From positions 1 to 15,712 of the forward strand of contig CAMWTD010000028.1 of NCBI GenBank assembly GCA_947177085.1: 15,712 bases of DNA, read 5' to 3'. The DNA is from an uncultured Desulfovibrio sp. Its GTDB lineage: Bacteria; Desulfobacterota; Desulfovibrionia; Desulfovibrionales; Desulfovibrionaceae. The notes beneath the pieces are model-generated. The model did not search any database and had not been told where the DNA came from. It worked only from the letters and a program-made list of their open reading frames with translations. This document shows, in pieces, positions 7,099 through 13,826 of this stretch (position 1 is the first letter of the stretch; every line of letters starts with the position of its first letter). The position numbers and the translations under genes are program-made.

Positions 7099-8247
7099 AT
7101 GCGCATCCCCCACTGGCTGCGGGCCTGGCTCCCTGCCCTGTCCGCGCTTTTGCTTTTGCTGGCGACGCCCGGGGACGGGCAGAGCGCCGAGGCCTACAAG
7201 GCGGCCTTCCGCACGCTCGGCGAGCTTGCGGGCGAGCCAGCCCTGCGCCTGGACATCAATGTCTGGTATCCGGGCGTGCGGCCGCCGCGCGAGCTCAGTT
7301 ATTCCCCCTGGACCATCTATGCCGCGCGCAACGGACGCCCTGCCGAGGGGCGCTTTCCGCTCCTCCTGCTCTCCCACGCGACGCCAGGCACGCGCTTCTC
7401 CTACCACGACACGGCGGCGCGCCTGGCCGCCCGGGGCTTCGTGGTGGCCGCCCCGGCCCATGCGCGCGACAGTATGCACAATATGGACGACCTCTTTACC
7501 TGGGCGCAACTGGAAAACCGGGTGAAGGAGCTCTCCGCCGCCATCGACGTGCTCCTGGCCGACAAGGAGCTTTCCGCCAGCATCGATCCCCGGCGCATCG
7601 GCGTGCTCGGCTTCGGCACGGGCGGCTCCGCGGCCCTGCTTCTCGGGGGGGCGCTTCCGGACTGTGCCCCCTGGGCTGACTATTGCGCCAGGGCGCAGCC
7701 GGGGGACGCCTATTGCAATCCATGGGTGCGCGGCAAGATCGACGCCATCTGCCAGGGCTTCCCCCTCAGGAAAAGCCTGGCGGACCCGCGCATCAAGGCC
7801 GTGGCCTCGATTGCGCCCGGCTATGGCCTGCTGTTCGGCCCCGAGTCCTTCCGGCATTTTTATCCGCCGCTCCTTCTGGTGGTGGCCGGGGCGGAAAAGA
7901 TGGACAGGCCCGAGCTCCACGCCGGGGCCATCGCGCGGCTGCCGGGCCTCAAGGCCACGGTGCTCGATCTCCCGCAGGCGGATACGGGCGCGCTCATGGC
8001 CCCGTGCCCGCCCTCGGTCGCCGCGGAGCTCCCGGAGCTGTGCCTTTCGGTGAGCGCCGAAACGCGCTCGGCCCTGAGCCGACGCCTCGATGCCGCGCTG
8101 ACGGAATTCTTTTTGCGCCATCTGGGGAGCGCGGCCCATGTGCCGCACATTCCCGACCCGCCGGACCTTACGCCACCCGCGCCCGATCCCGTCACCCCAG
8201 TTGCCCCGGCCAAGACCAAGAAACGCCGCGGCCGCCAGAGCCGCTGA
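7099..8247 (+). CDS. Exported alpha/beta-hydrolase-fold protein lacking catalytic Ser and His (dienelactone hydrolase-like)
   Basis: The 382-residue product has an N-terminal signal peptide (basic start, hydrophobic 11-22, likely cleavage near 28-30). It then follows the layout of the COG4188-type predicted dienelactone hydrolases: INVWYP (53-58), FPLLLLSHA (86-94), GFVVAAPAHA (113-122), and DPRRIGVLGFGTGG leading into the nucleophile elbow. The elbow reads G-F-G-T-G-G (171-176) where active members have G-x-S-x-G-G, so the Ser position is Gly173. Near the end, QADTGALMAPC (293-303) stands where relatives have A-G-H-F-x-F-L-A-P-C, so the His position is Thr296. The protein is therefore probably non-catalytic or uses different residues. 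The tail (353-382) is Pro-rich then strongly basic. The start at 7099 gives the signal peptide; an ATG 12 codons earlier would not. The gene is divergent from dedA and ends 133 nt before the hydG-like gene. Confidence 0.75.
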   Translation: MRIPHWLRAWLPALSALLLLLATPGDGQSAEAYKAAFRTLGELAGEPALRLDINVWYPGVRPPRELSYSPWTIYAARNGRPAEGRFPLLLLSHATPGTRFSYHDTAARLAARGFVVAAPAHARDSMHNMDDLFTWAQLENRVKELSAAIDVLLADKELSASIDPRRIGVLGFGTGGSAALLLGGALPDCAPWADYCARAQPGDAYCNPWVRGKIDAICQGFPLRKSLADPRIKAVASIAPGYGLLFGPESFRHFYPPLLLVVAGAEKMDRPELHAGAIARLPGLKATVLDLPQADTGALMAPCPPSVAAELPELCLSVSAETRSALSRRLDAALTEFFLRHLGSAAHVPHIPDPPDLTPPAPDPVTPVAPAKTKKRRGRQSR

Positions 8248-8289
8248 ACGCCGCGCGGCGCATGCGCCCCTTCAGGCTGGCGTTTTGTT
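8247..8289 (+). terminator. Possible terminator after the hydrolase-fold gene
   Basis: AACGCC (8247-8252) can pair with GGCGTT (8279-8284), enclosing the self-complementary GGCGCATGCGCC. The stem runs into TTGTT, giving a TTTTGTT tail. The structure begins at the last base of the stop codon. The outer stem is only 6 bp, so strength is uncertain. Confidence 0.38.
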
Positions 8290-8297
8290 CCGCGCCA

Positions 8298-8306
8298 TGC
8301 TAGATT
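8298..8306 (+). promoter_or_regulatory. Possible extended -10 promoter for the hydG-like gene
   Basis: TGC-TAGATT at 8298-8306 fits an extended -10 element (TG-N then four of six positions of TATAAT). It lies 75 nt ahead of the start codon and directly after the putative terminator of the preceding gene. No convincing -35 box is present at the right distance. Confidence 0.33.
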
Positions 8307-8380
8307 TCCGCCATCCAGACATCCGTCCTGTCCCGCTGCCCAGGCCGCGGGCTCACCTTTTGCCCTTCAAGGATGCACCC

Positions 8381-9778
8381 ATGCCCGGCACTTCCGCTTC
8401 CGCCCCCACCTGGCTGGACCCCGTCGCCATCGAAACGGCGCTCGCCCGTGAAAGCGCGCCCGAAACCGCCGTCGTCCGCGAGATCCTCGACAAGGCCCTG
8501 GCGCTGGAGCCGCTCGGCCCCGACGAGATAGTGGCCCTGCTCCGCGTGAAGAAGCCGGAAGACCTGACGCTCATCCTTGCCACCGCCGACCTCGTGAAGC
8601 AGAAGGTCTATGGCGACCGCATCGTGCTTACCGCCCCCCTGCATGTGAGCAACACCTGCGCAAGCGAGTGCCGCTATTGCGCCTCCCGCAAGGGCAATGC
8701 CGCCGTGCAGCGCAAACGCCTGAATCCCTCGGAGATCCGCGAGGCCGCCCGCAAGCTCATCCGGCAGGGCCACAAGCGCGTGGTGCTCGTCAGCGGCCAG
8801 AGCACCGAATCCGATGTGGAATACTGGGCCGAGGCCACCGAGGCCCTGCTCAGGCTCTTTGACGGCATGGGCGAGATTCGCCGCGTCAACTTTGACCTGG
8901 GCGTGCTCACGCCCGACGAATATGCCGTGCTCAAGCGCACCGAAGCGGGCACGGTCAACATCTATCAGGAAACCTACCACGAAAAGAGCTACCACAACGC
9001 CCACCCCGGAGGCCCCAAGAGCGACTTTGCCGGGCGGCTCCAGGGCCCTGGCGTGGCGCTGGAATCAGGGATGCCAGATGTGGGCCTGGGGCTGGCCCTG
9101 GGCCTCGGCCCTTGGGAGTTCGACCTGCTGGGCCTGGCCGCGCACGCCGCGCACCTCGCACAGGAATATGGCGCGGGCGCGCGCACGGTGAACCTGCACC
9201 GCGTACGCCCCGCGCCCGGCTGTGATTTCCAGGCCCCCTACGCCCTGAACGATGACGAGTTCCTACGCGCTGTCGCCATCACGCGGCTGGCCATTCCCTA
9301 TACCGGCATCCTGCTCACCACGCGCGAGCCCGCCGGGGTGTGGCGAGAGGCGTGCAATATCGGCTGTTCCCAACTGCTTACGGGCAGCGTGGCCAACCCC
9401 TATGAAAGCTGGACGGACGCGCCCGGCGAAAAAGCCCCCTTCCCCATCGGCGAGGAGTGCCACCTGGACGAGGTTGTGCGCTTCCTTCTGGAAGAGGCCC
9501 GGCATCTGCCCTCGTTCTGCACGGCCTGTCCGCGCCTGGGGCGCAGCGGCCAGGAATTCATCTCCCTTGTGCGCAACGGCAGCATCAAGTCCCAGTGCGG
9601 GCCCAATTCCATCGCGGGCTTCATGGAGTTTCTCATCAATTACGCCACGCCCTATACGCGTCAGCTTGGCGAAAAGGTCATCGCCGAAAAGCTGGAGCAA
9701 CTGCCCGAGCATGAGCGCGGCGCGGCCGAGCGCCTTCTCCAGAAGGTCCGCTCCGGGCGCATGGACGAATTCATCTAG
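8381..9778 (+). CDS. hydG: HydG-like radical SAM protein, [FeFe] hydrogenase H-cluster maturase (tyrosine lyase)
   Basis: HydG cleaves tyrosine with radical SAM chemistry to give p-cresol plus the CO and CN ligands of the H-cluster iron. The 465-residue product has the SAM-cluster motif Cx3Cx2C at Cys93, Cys97 and Cys100, and the HydG-type C-terminal second cluster Cx2Cx22C at Cys380, Cys383 and Cys406. The latter separates HydG from HydE and ThiH. Family landmarks GEIRRVN (164-170), YQETYH (195-200), GPKS (211-214) and PYTGILLTTRE (306-316) are present. Departures from typical HydG include ASRKGN after the SAM motif, NLHRVRPA where relatives read S-V-P-R-x-x-P-A, and Arg268 where relatives have the His of G-P-H-T-I-S. 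A divergent paralogue is possible. The ATG at 8381 has AAGGA (8369-8373) seven nucleotides ahead; an ORF extension to 8138 is not credible. Confidence 0.88.
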   Translation: MPGTSASAPTWLDPVAIETALARESAPETAVVREILDKALALEPLGPDEIVALLRVKKPEDLTLILATADLVKQKVYGDRIVLTAPLHVSNTCASECRYCASRKGNAAVQRKRLNPSEIREAARKLIRQGHKRVVLVSGQSTESDVEYWAEATEALLRLFDGMGEIRRVNFDLGVLTPDEYAVLKRTEAGTVNIYQETYHEKSYHNAHPGGPKSDFAGRLQGPGVALESGMPDVGLGLALGLGPWEFDLLGLAAHAAHLAQEYGAGARTVNLHRVRPAPGCDFQAPYALNDDEFLRAVAITRLAIPYTGILLTTREPAGVWREACNIGCSQLLTGSVANPYESWTDAPGEKAPFPIGEECHLDEVVRFLLEEARHLPSFCTACPRLGRSGQEFISLVRNGSIKSQCGPNSIAGFMEFLINYATPYTRQLGEKVIAEKLEQLPEHERGAAERLLQKVRSGRMDEFI

Positions 9779-9802
9779 CAGCAGGACCTATACGACTTCT
9801 CA

Positions 9803-9841
9803 CGGGGCGTGCCCGCGGCCATGCGCCTTGGGCGCGCCCCG
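9803..9841 (+). terminator. Hairpin after the hydG-like gene
   Basis: CGGGGCGTGC (9803-9812) pairs with GCGCGCCCCG (9832-9841), ten pairs including one G-U, with two further G-C pairs possible inside. It lies 25 nt after the hydG-like stop and ahead of the next gene. No T-run follows, so it may only attenuate transcription into the 1007-residue gene or protect the 3' end. Confidence 0.35.
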
Positions 9842-9894
9842 CCGAATCCGGGCCGCTGATTTCTGCAGCATGGCGGCGGCCAAGGGGGCGCGGC

Positions 9895-12800
9895 GTGACG
9901 GAACACTGGAGCGATATTTATTTTGACAAGCAGGACAGGGATATCCTTGCTCTTGTCAACCACATCCTTGATTCGCGTACCGGCCCGTCGGACAACGGCC
10001 TTTTTGATCCGAATCTCCATCCGCACGGCATCAAGGAGCTGGCAGCAACCCCGGTGGCGCGCATGGCCTCGGCGGTCATCAACCTGCTCCGCAACCTCGA
10101 GGCGGGCGACGCCCAGGCCAGGGACAGGCTGCTCGCCCTTGAAGTGCTCTACGACGAGGTGCTCAACAGCGCCCACTCGCTGCTTCGGCGCAACACCGCG
10201 CGCGTGCTCATGCAGATCATGAAGGACATGGTGCGCGCCCACGGCGACCGCCTGACCCAGCTCAAGCTGGCGCATGACTTCCGGCGCACCGTGCAGGGGA
10301 CGCCGCGCATCGTCCGGCATATGCTCGCCCGCTACCATCTGCCGGAAATGCCCGAGGAATGGAACCAGATCGCCTTTGACGACCATGTCTACGACGCGAA
10401 CACCAAGGGCCGCAAAACCCCCACCCATCTCATCATGGACGCCTGGATCAAGGGCATCCGCGACATCACCATCGGCTATGAATACTGGGTTCCCCCGGAT
10501 GCGGCGCGGGAGATCTTGCGGGCCTCGGAAATCACCGGGCTCACCGTGCGTATCGGCATCGAGTACCAGGTGCCGTTTTACGGGCACTATGCGCGCCTGT
10601 TCTGGATACCGCGCGGTTTCAGCTCCAACGAGGACTTCCTCGAATTTCTCCACAATCCCAAGCTGACGGAAATCATGAAGAAGGGACGGGAGGTCCTCGC
10701 CTGGAAAAAGGCGCGCATCCTCCACATCCTCAACGCCTGGAACGGGCAGCCGAGGGACCGGCTTACGGCCGCCTGGGGCGTGGACGTCCCTCCTCTCGAC
10801 CAGCAGGAATTTCTCCACTTCGTGGGCCGGGGCCAGCCCTCCCTGCACCACCTTTCGGAGTATATGCACCGCCATGTGCTCCCGGCGGCGCGGGAAAGGG
10901 CGAAAAGCCTCGCCGCGTCCAATGCCGGGGGCAATGCCGCGGAGATCGCGTCGCTCGAGAACCTGAGCGCGGACATCATCGCCGATGAATGGCTCAATCC
11001 GGAGACGTTGCCGGAAGTGCGCGACCTGCTTGCGCCTGGCCTTGAAGATGTGCCGGAACTCTTGCGCCTTTCCCCGCAGGAGCTGGTGCACGAGCTTCAG
11101 GAGCTCAATCCCGGCTACCGGCTCGTGCTCGGCCTCACCGACCTTCGTGTGGAGGATGTGGCCGAGGTGCTTTCCGACTGTCACGGGGCCATCACCCACC
11201 TTGAGATTTTCAATATGCGCGCCTGGCTTGAAGGCCGGCTCCACGACCTGGAGGCCATCGGCGAGTTGCAGCGCGCCCTCAACCTTGGCCTGGGCCCCCG
11301 CGTCAAGCAGATGATCCGCCAGATGGGGCGACACCTGGAGCGTGTGGGCGACGAGGTGCGTGCGGCCAAGTTCAAGAACATCCTGCGCAATGTGCCCAAA
11401 CTCTGGGAGCATTACCGCCACAGCCCGCTCAAGTCGCGCCTGGGCACGAGCTCGGGCGGCCGCCGCTCCTACGGCATGGGCCTGGTGCTCAAGGAGACGC
11501 TGCCCCCGCGCGCCTTGGCCGAACTCAAGCGCAAACCGCAACAGGCCCGGCCCATTCCCCTCTGCTCCCCGGTGGAGGAAACCGAAATCTTCCGCGCGCC
11601 GGAAAATCCCAACTTCCTGCAGAAGCTCGCCGCGCACCTGCGCCGTCTTCCCGGCTGCCGTCACCTCGGCATGGAGCGCAAGAGCGAATGGAAAACCGCC
11701 AGCGAATATTGCCGCATCTGCAAGCACGGCAATATCGCCAACCTCGGCGGCCTCAACCAGGCGCGCCAGAACAACCTCCTCGGCCATGGGGAGGACGGGG
11801 GCCCCGCGCGCCTCGGGCCGACCTATCTCAACAGTTCCATCAGCAACTGGCTCAAGGTGTTGCTCGGCTTTGTCCCCGCCTTCGCCTCCTTCCTCTATAC
11901 CCAGAACTGGTGGTTCCTCGCCTGGTTCGGCACTTTCATCTGGTTCGGCATTACCGGCGTGCGCAATGTGGTGCAGATGATGTTTGCCGCCAACGGCTTC
12001 TCACGAGGGACGCTCATCCACTGGAAGGATCAGGTCAGCATCAGCAGGATTTGCGATTCGCTGATGTATACGGGTATCTCCGTCCTGCTCCTCGAAGTCA
12101 TGGTGCGCGTGTGGCTGCTTCAGGACGGGCTCGGCTATTCCGTGGAAAATCATCCTACTCTCGTGTTTACAGTGCTCAACATCGTCAACGGCTTCTATAT
12201 TTGCGCGCACAATGTCTTCCGTGGCTTCCCCAAGGAGGCGGCCATCGGCAACTTCTTCCGCAGCGGCCTCGCGATCCCGGTGTCGTCGCTCTATGATTAT
12301 GTGCTGTTCCAGCTTCTCCTTGCGGTGGGCGTGGCCCAGCCGGAGCTCTACCTCGTGCCGAGCGCGGCGGTAGTCTCCAAGATGGCTTCCGACACCGTCG
12401 CCGCCATTATCGAGGGTTATGCCGACAGCCAGGTCAACCTGCGCATGCGCCGATGGGACTACAAGAGCAAGATCGCCAATGTCTTCGCCTGCTATACACG
12501 CCTGGAGCTGCTCTTCCCGCAGGAGGACGCCCTTGTCATGCTGGCGCGCCCGGGCGGCCTCAAGGGGCACGGCGGCTCCCGCGGGCGCGAGCTGGAAAAG
12601 GCCTTCATCATCAACGCGCTGGACCTCATGTACTTCTGGTATTACCAGCCGCGCGCACAGGAGGCCTTCCGCAAGATGCTCGTCACCATGCCCGATGCCG
12701 ACCGGCATGTGCTGGCCAGGGCGCAGCTTGTGCTCACCCGCGAACGCGAAATCAGCCAGATGTTGGTGGATGGCCTTTTGGGGCGCAATTTCTCCCCGCC

Positions 12801-12918
12801 GCTGGCCTTCTTCCTCAGCAAGCACAAGCAGTACCTGCGCCTGATGAGCAAGCTCTGCCGCCCGCAGAAGCTGCAACGCGCCCACCATGCCGCGTATGCC
12901 CATTCCGCTGCTGCCTGA
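9895..12918 (+). CDS. Large membrane protein of unknown function with a PHP-like N-terminal region
   Basis: I do not recognise a named family for this 1007-residue product. Residues 1-150 are mostly helical. Residues 160-235 follow the order of a PHP phosphoesterase start: D-D-H-V at 162-165, T-P-T-H-L-I-M-D-A-W (175-184), G-I-R-D-I-T-I-G-Y-E (187-196), then V-R-I-G-I-E-Y (218-224) and an H-L-E-I-F-N strand at 435-440. Most metal-binding His residues expected of PHP enzymes are not evident, so any fold match would be to a degenerate member. A Cys/His cluster follows (Cys588, His590, Cys606, Cys609, His611). Hydrophobic segments lie near 652-672, 674-694, 722-743, 756-775 and 792-813. The last 160 residues are soluble. 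The start is GTG at 9895 with AAGGGGG (9882-9888) six nucleotides ahead. Codon use matches its neighbours. It lies 116 nt after hydG and may share its transcript. Confidence 0.85.
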   Translation: MTEHWSDIYFDKQDRDILALVNHILDSRTGPSDNGLFDPNLHPHGIKELAATPVARMASAVINLLRNLEAGDAQARDRLLALEVLYDEVLNSAHSLLRRNTARVLMQIMKDMVRAHGDRLTQLKLAHDFRRTVQGTPRIVRHMLARYHLPEMPEEWNQIAFDDHVYDANTKGRKTPTHLIMDAWIKGIRDITIGYEYWVPPDAAREILRASEITGLTVRIGIEYQVPFYGHYARLFWIPRGFSSNEDFLEFLHNPKLTEIMKKGREVLAWKKARILHILNAWNGQPRDRLTAAWGVDVPPLDQQEFLHFVGRGQPSLHHLSEYMHRHVLPAARERAKSLAASNAGGNAAEIASLENLSADIIADEWLNPETLPEVRDLLAPGLEDVPELLRLSPQELVHELQELNPGYRLVLGLTDLRVEDVAEVLSDCHGAITHLEIFNMRAWLEGRLHDLEAIGELQRALNLGLGPRVKQMIRQMGRHLERVGDEVRAAKFKNILRNVPKLWEHYRHSPLKSRLGTSSGGRRSYGMGLVLKETLPPRALAELKRKPQQARPIPLCSPVEETEIFRAPENPNFLQKLAAHLRRLPGCRHLGMERKSEWKTASEYCRICKHGNIANLGGLNQARQNNLLGHGEDGGPARLGPTYLNSSISNWLKVLLGFVPAFASFLYTQNWWFLAWFGTFIWFGITGVRNVVQMMFAANGFSRGTLIHWKDQVSISRICDSLMYTGISVLLLEVMVRVWLLQDGLGYSVENHPTLVFTVLNIVNGFYICAHNVFRGFPKEAAIGNFFRSGLAIPVSSLYDYVLFQLLLAVGVAQPELYLVPSAAVVSKMASDTVAAIIEGYADSQVNLRMRRWDYKSKIANVFACYTRLELLFPQEDALVMLARPGGLKGHGGSRGRELEKAFIINALDLMYFWYYQPRAQEAFRKMLVTMPDADRHVLARAQLVLTREREISQMLVDGLLGRNFSPPLAFFLSKHKQYLRLMSKLCRPQKLQRAHHAAYAHSAAA

Positions 12919-12947
12919 GGAGGCGCTAAAACCTGAACTTGAGCCAT

Positions 12948-12984
12948 AAACAGGAATCCCCGGCATGGCCGGGGATTCCTGTTT
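12948..12984 (+). terminator. Strong hairpin terminator after the 1007-residue gene
   Basis: AAACAGGAATCCCCGGC (12948-12964) is perfectly complementary to GCCGGGGATTCCTGTTT (12968-12984): a 17-bp stem with a 3-nt loop. The arm ends in TTT on the plus strand and begins with AAA, so it can work on both strands. It starts 30 nt after the stop codon. Confidence 0.85.
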
Positions 12985-13228
12985 CATACAATAAAAAGAG
13001 CCAGCAGTACTCATGCATGGCGCACATGGGTGTTTTGGCCTTTCAATCTTGCATGGCGCGTTACGCCGTGGACGGCGCGCACCTGATTACCGGTTACAAG
13101 GGTGTGCAGACCGTCCCCGGCGTACACCGGAAAATTGCAACGCGGTCTTCGGGTTCTTTGATTGGGCTTTCTTGGCACTTTGAATATTTTTATCCGGAAC
13201 CAAACAGGTTAGCAAAGTTAAGTGTGCA
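12985..13228. other. Intergenic stretch without a gene
   Basis: The whole gap between the 1007-residue gene and the next gene is 353 nt. Apart from the terminator at its left and the dyad at its right I see only a 9-bp direct repeat GCATGGCGC at 13015-13023 and 13051-13059. An open frame on the plus strand crosses the region but its product starts inside the terminator hairpin, has no recognisable domain and no ribosome-binding site, so it is not called. Base composition is more AT-rich than the coding DNA to the left, as expected for a promoter region. Confidence 0.5.
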
Positions 13229-13256
13229 GTCACATCCCCTTGTGACAACATTTTTT
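13229..13256 (+). promoter_or_regulatory. Dyad-symmetric site ahead of the 113-residue gene
   Basis: GTCACA-TCCCCT-TGTGAC at 13229-13246 is a perfect 6-bp inverted repeat with a 6-nt centre, followed by AACA and six T residues (13251-13256). It ends 25 nt before the start codon. It could be a protein operator, since its half-sites are those of CRP/FNR-type sites but in the opposite orientation, or a small hairpin plus T-run acting as an attenuator. The sequence alone does not decide. Confidence 0.45.
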
Positions 13257-13271
13257 CACGCGAGGTGAAGC

Positions 13272-13613
13272 ATGGGACTCATGGAAATGCTTGCAAACAA
13301 GTTGGCGGATTCCCGGGGAAAAGACTACATCAACGAGCATATCGCCAAGTACGGCAAGCTCAAAAGCCTGTTTTTCAAGGATGGGCAAATCAGGGCGAGC
13401 CTGCTCCTCAATGGCCTTGAGGATCGGGAAATCACCATTTCCTGCGCGTCGGTGAACATAGCGGAGGACGGCAGCGAGATCAGCCTGGCGGGGTTCAGCT
13501 CCAACCTGCCCTGCGTCGAGCAGGCGCTCAACGACTTCTGCACCAGGAGCTTCCCGGTGAACTCCAAGGGCGTCCAGATCGCCCTCGCTGGCATCAGAAA
13601 GCTCCTTTTCTGA
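13272..13613 (+). CDS. Hypothetical 113-residue protein
   Basis: The family is not recognised. The product has a short N-terminal helix (1-28), followed by alternating beta-type segments (LKSLFFKDGQIRASLLLNG, REITISCASVNIAED, SEISLAGFSS) and a helix near 87-97. There is no signal peptide, membrane segment or metal motif; cysteines at 58, 78 and 90 form no clear pattern. GC-rich third codon positions and the ribosome-binding site GAGG (13262-13265), six nucleotides before ATG 13272, argue for a real gene. It stands alone behind the dyad site and ends in its own hairpin, which suggests separate regulation. A small cytosolic ligand- or lipid-binding protein would fit the strand-rich pattern, but this is speculation. 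Confidence 0.72.
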   Translation: MGLMEMLANKLADSRGKDYINEHIAKYGKLKSLFFKDGQIRASLLLNGLEDREITISCASVNIAEDGSEISLAGFSSNLPCVEQALNDFCTRSFPVNSKGVQIALAGIRKLLF

Positions 13614-13652
13614 GGATACGCTTGGGCAGTTGGCCGCGTGAATCCTCAATTT
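13611..13652 (+). terminator. Hairpin at the end of the 113-residue gene
   Basis: TGAGGAT-ACGC (13611-13621, including the stop codon) pairs with GCGT-GA-ATCCTCA (13636-13648), 11 pairs with a 2-nt bulge and a 14-nt loop. ATTT follows. The tail is short, so it is a moderate terminator at best. Confidence 0.45.
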
Positions 13653-13753
13653 CAGGCGATGCCACTGGATGCGAGTAGCAGCGACGTTCCATGCCGTTGT
13701 CAGTTTATGCAAGAGCATTGGCGCAGAAAGCGGCGCTGTTCAGTCATTTTTGC

Positions 13754-13783
13754 TTGTGCCGCAAAAGATGTGTTCCATATTAT
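13754..13783 (+). promoter_or_regulatory. Possible promoter for the EamA transporter gene
   Basis: TATTAT at 13778-13783 matches a -10 box at five of six positions. TTGTGC at 13754-13759 is a weak -35 candidate 18 nt upstream. The gene start follows 43 nt later, a usual leader length. Confidence 0.4.
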
Positions 13784-13826
13784 TCAGCGTCCAAAGCGCA
13801 GTTCACCTGAGGGGAGCGGACATACG

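Noticed and set aside
6994..8148. A 384-codon minus-strand frame opposite the hydrolase-fold gene
   Set aside because: Its product is rich in Arg, Gly, His and Ala with no domain, and it is antisense to a protein with a clear signal peptide and fold motifs.
9775..11787. A 670-codon open frame on the minus strand opposite the 1007-residue gene
   Set aside because: It is a shadow of the coding frame; the plus-strand gene has the ribosome-binding site, terminator and membrane segments.
13015..13059. Two copies of GCATGGCGC 36 nt apart, considered as a repeat array
   Set aside because: Only two 9-bp copies exist, without further spacing regularity, so no CRISPR or iteron array is supported.
12939..13268. 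A 109-codon plus-strand frame ending just before the 113-residue gene
   Set aside because: It starts ahead of and reads through the terminator hairpin, has no ribosome-binding site and no recognisable pattern.
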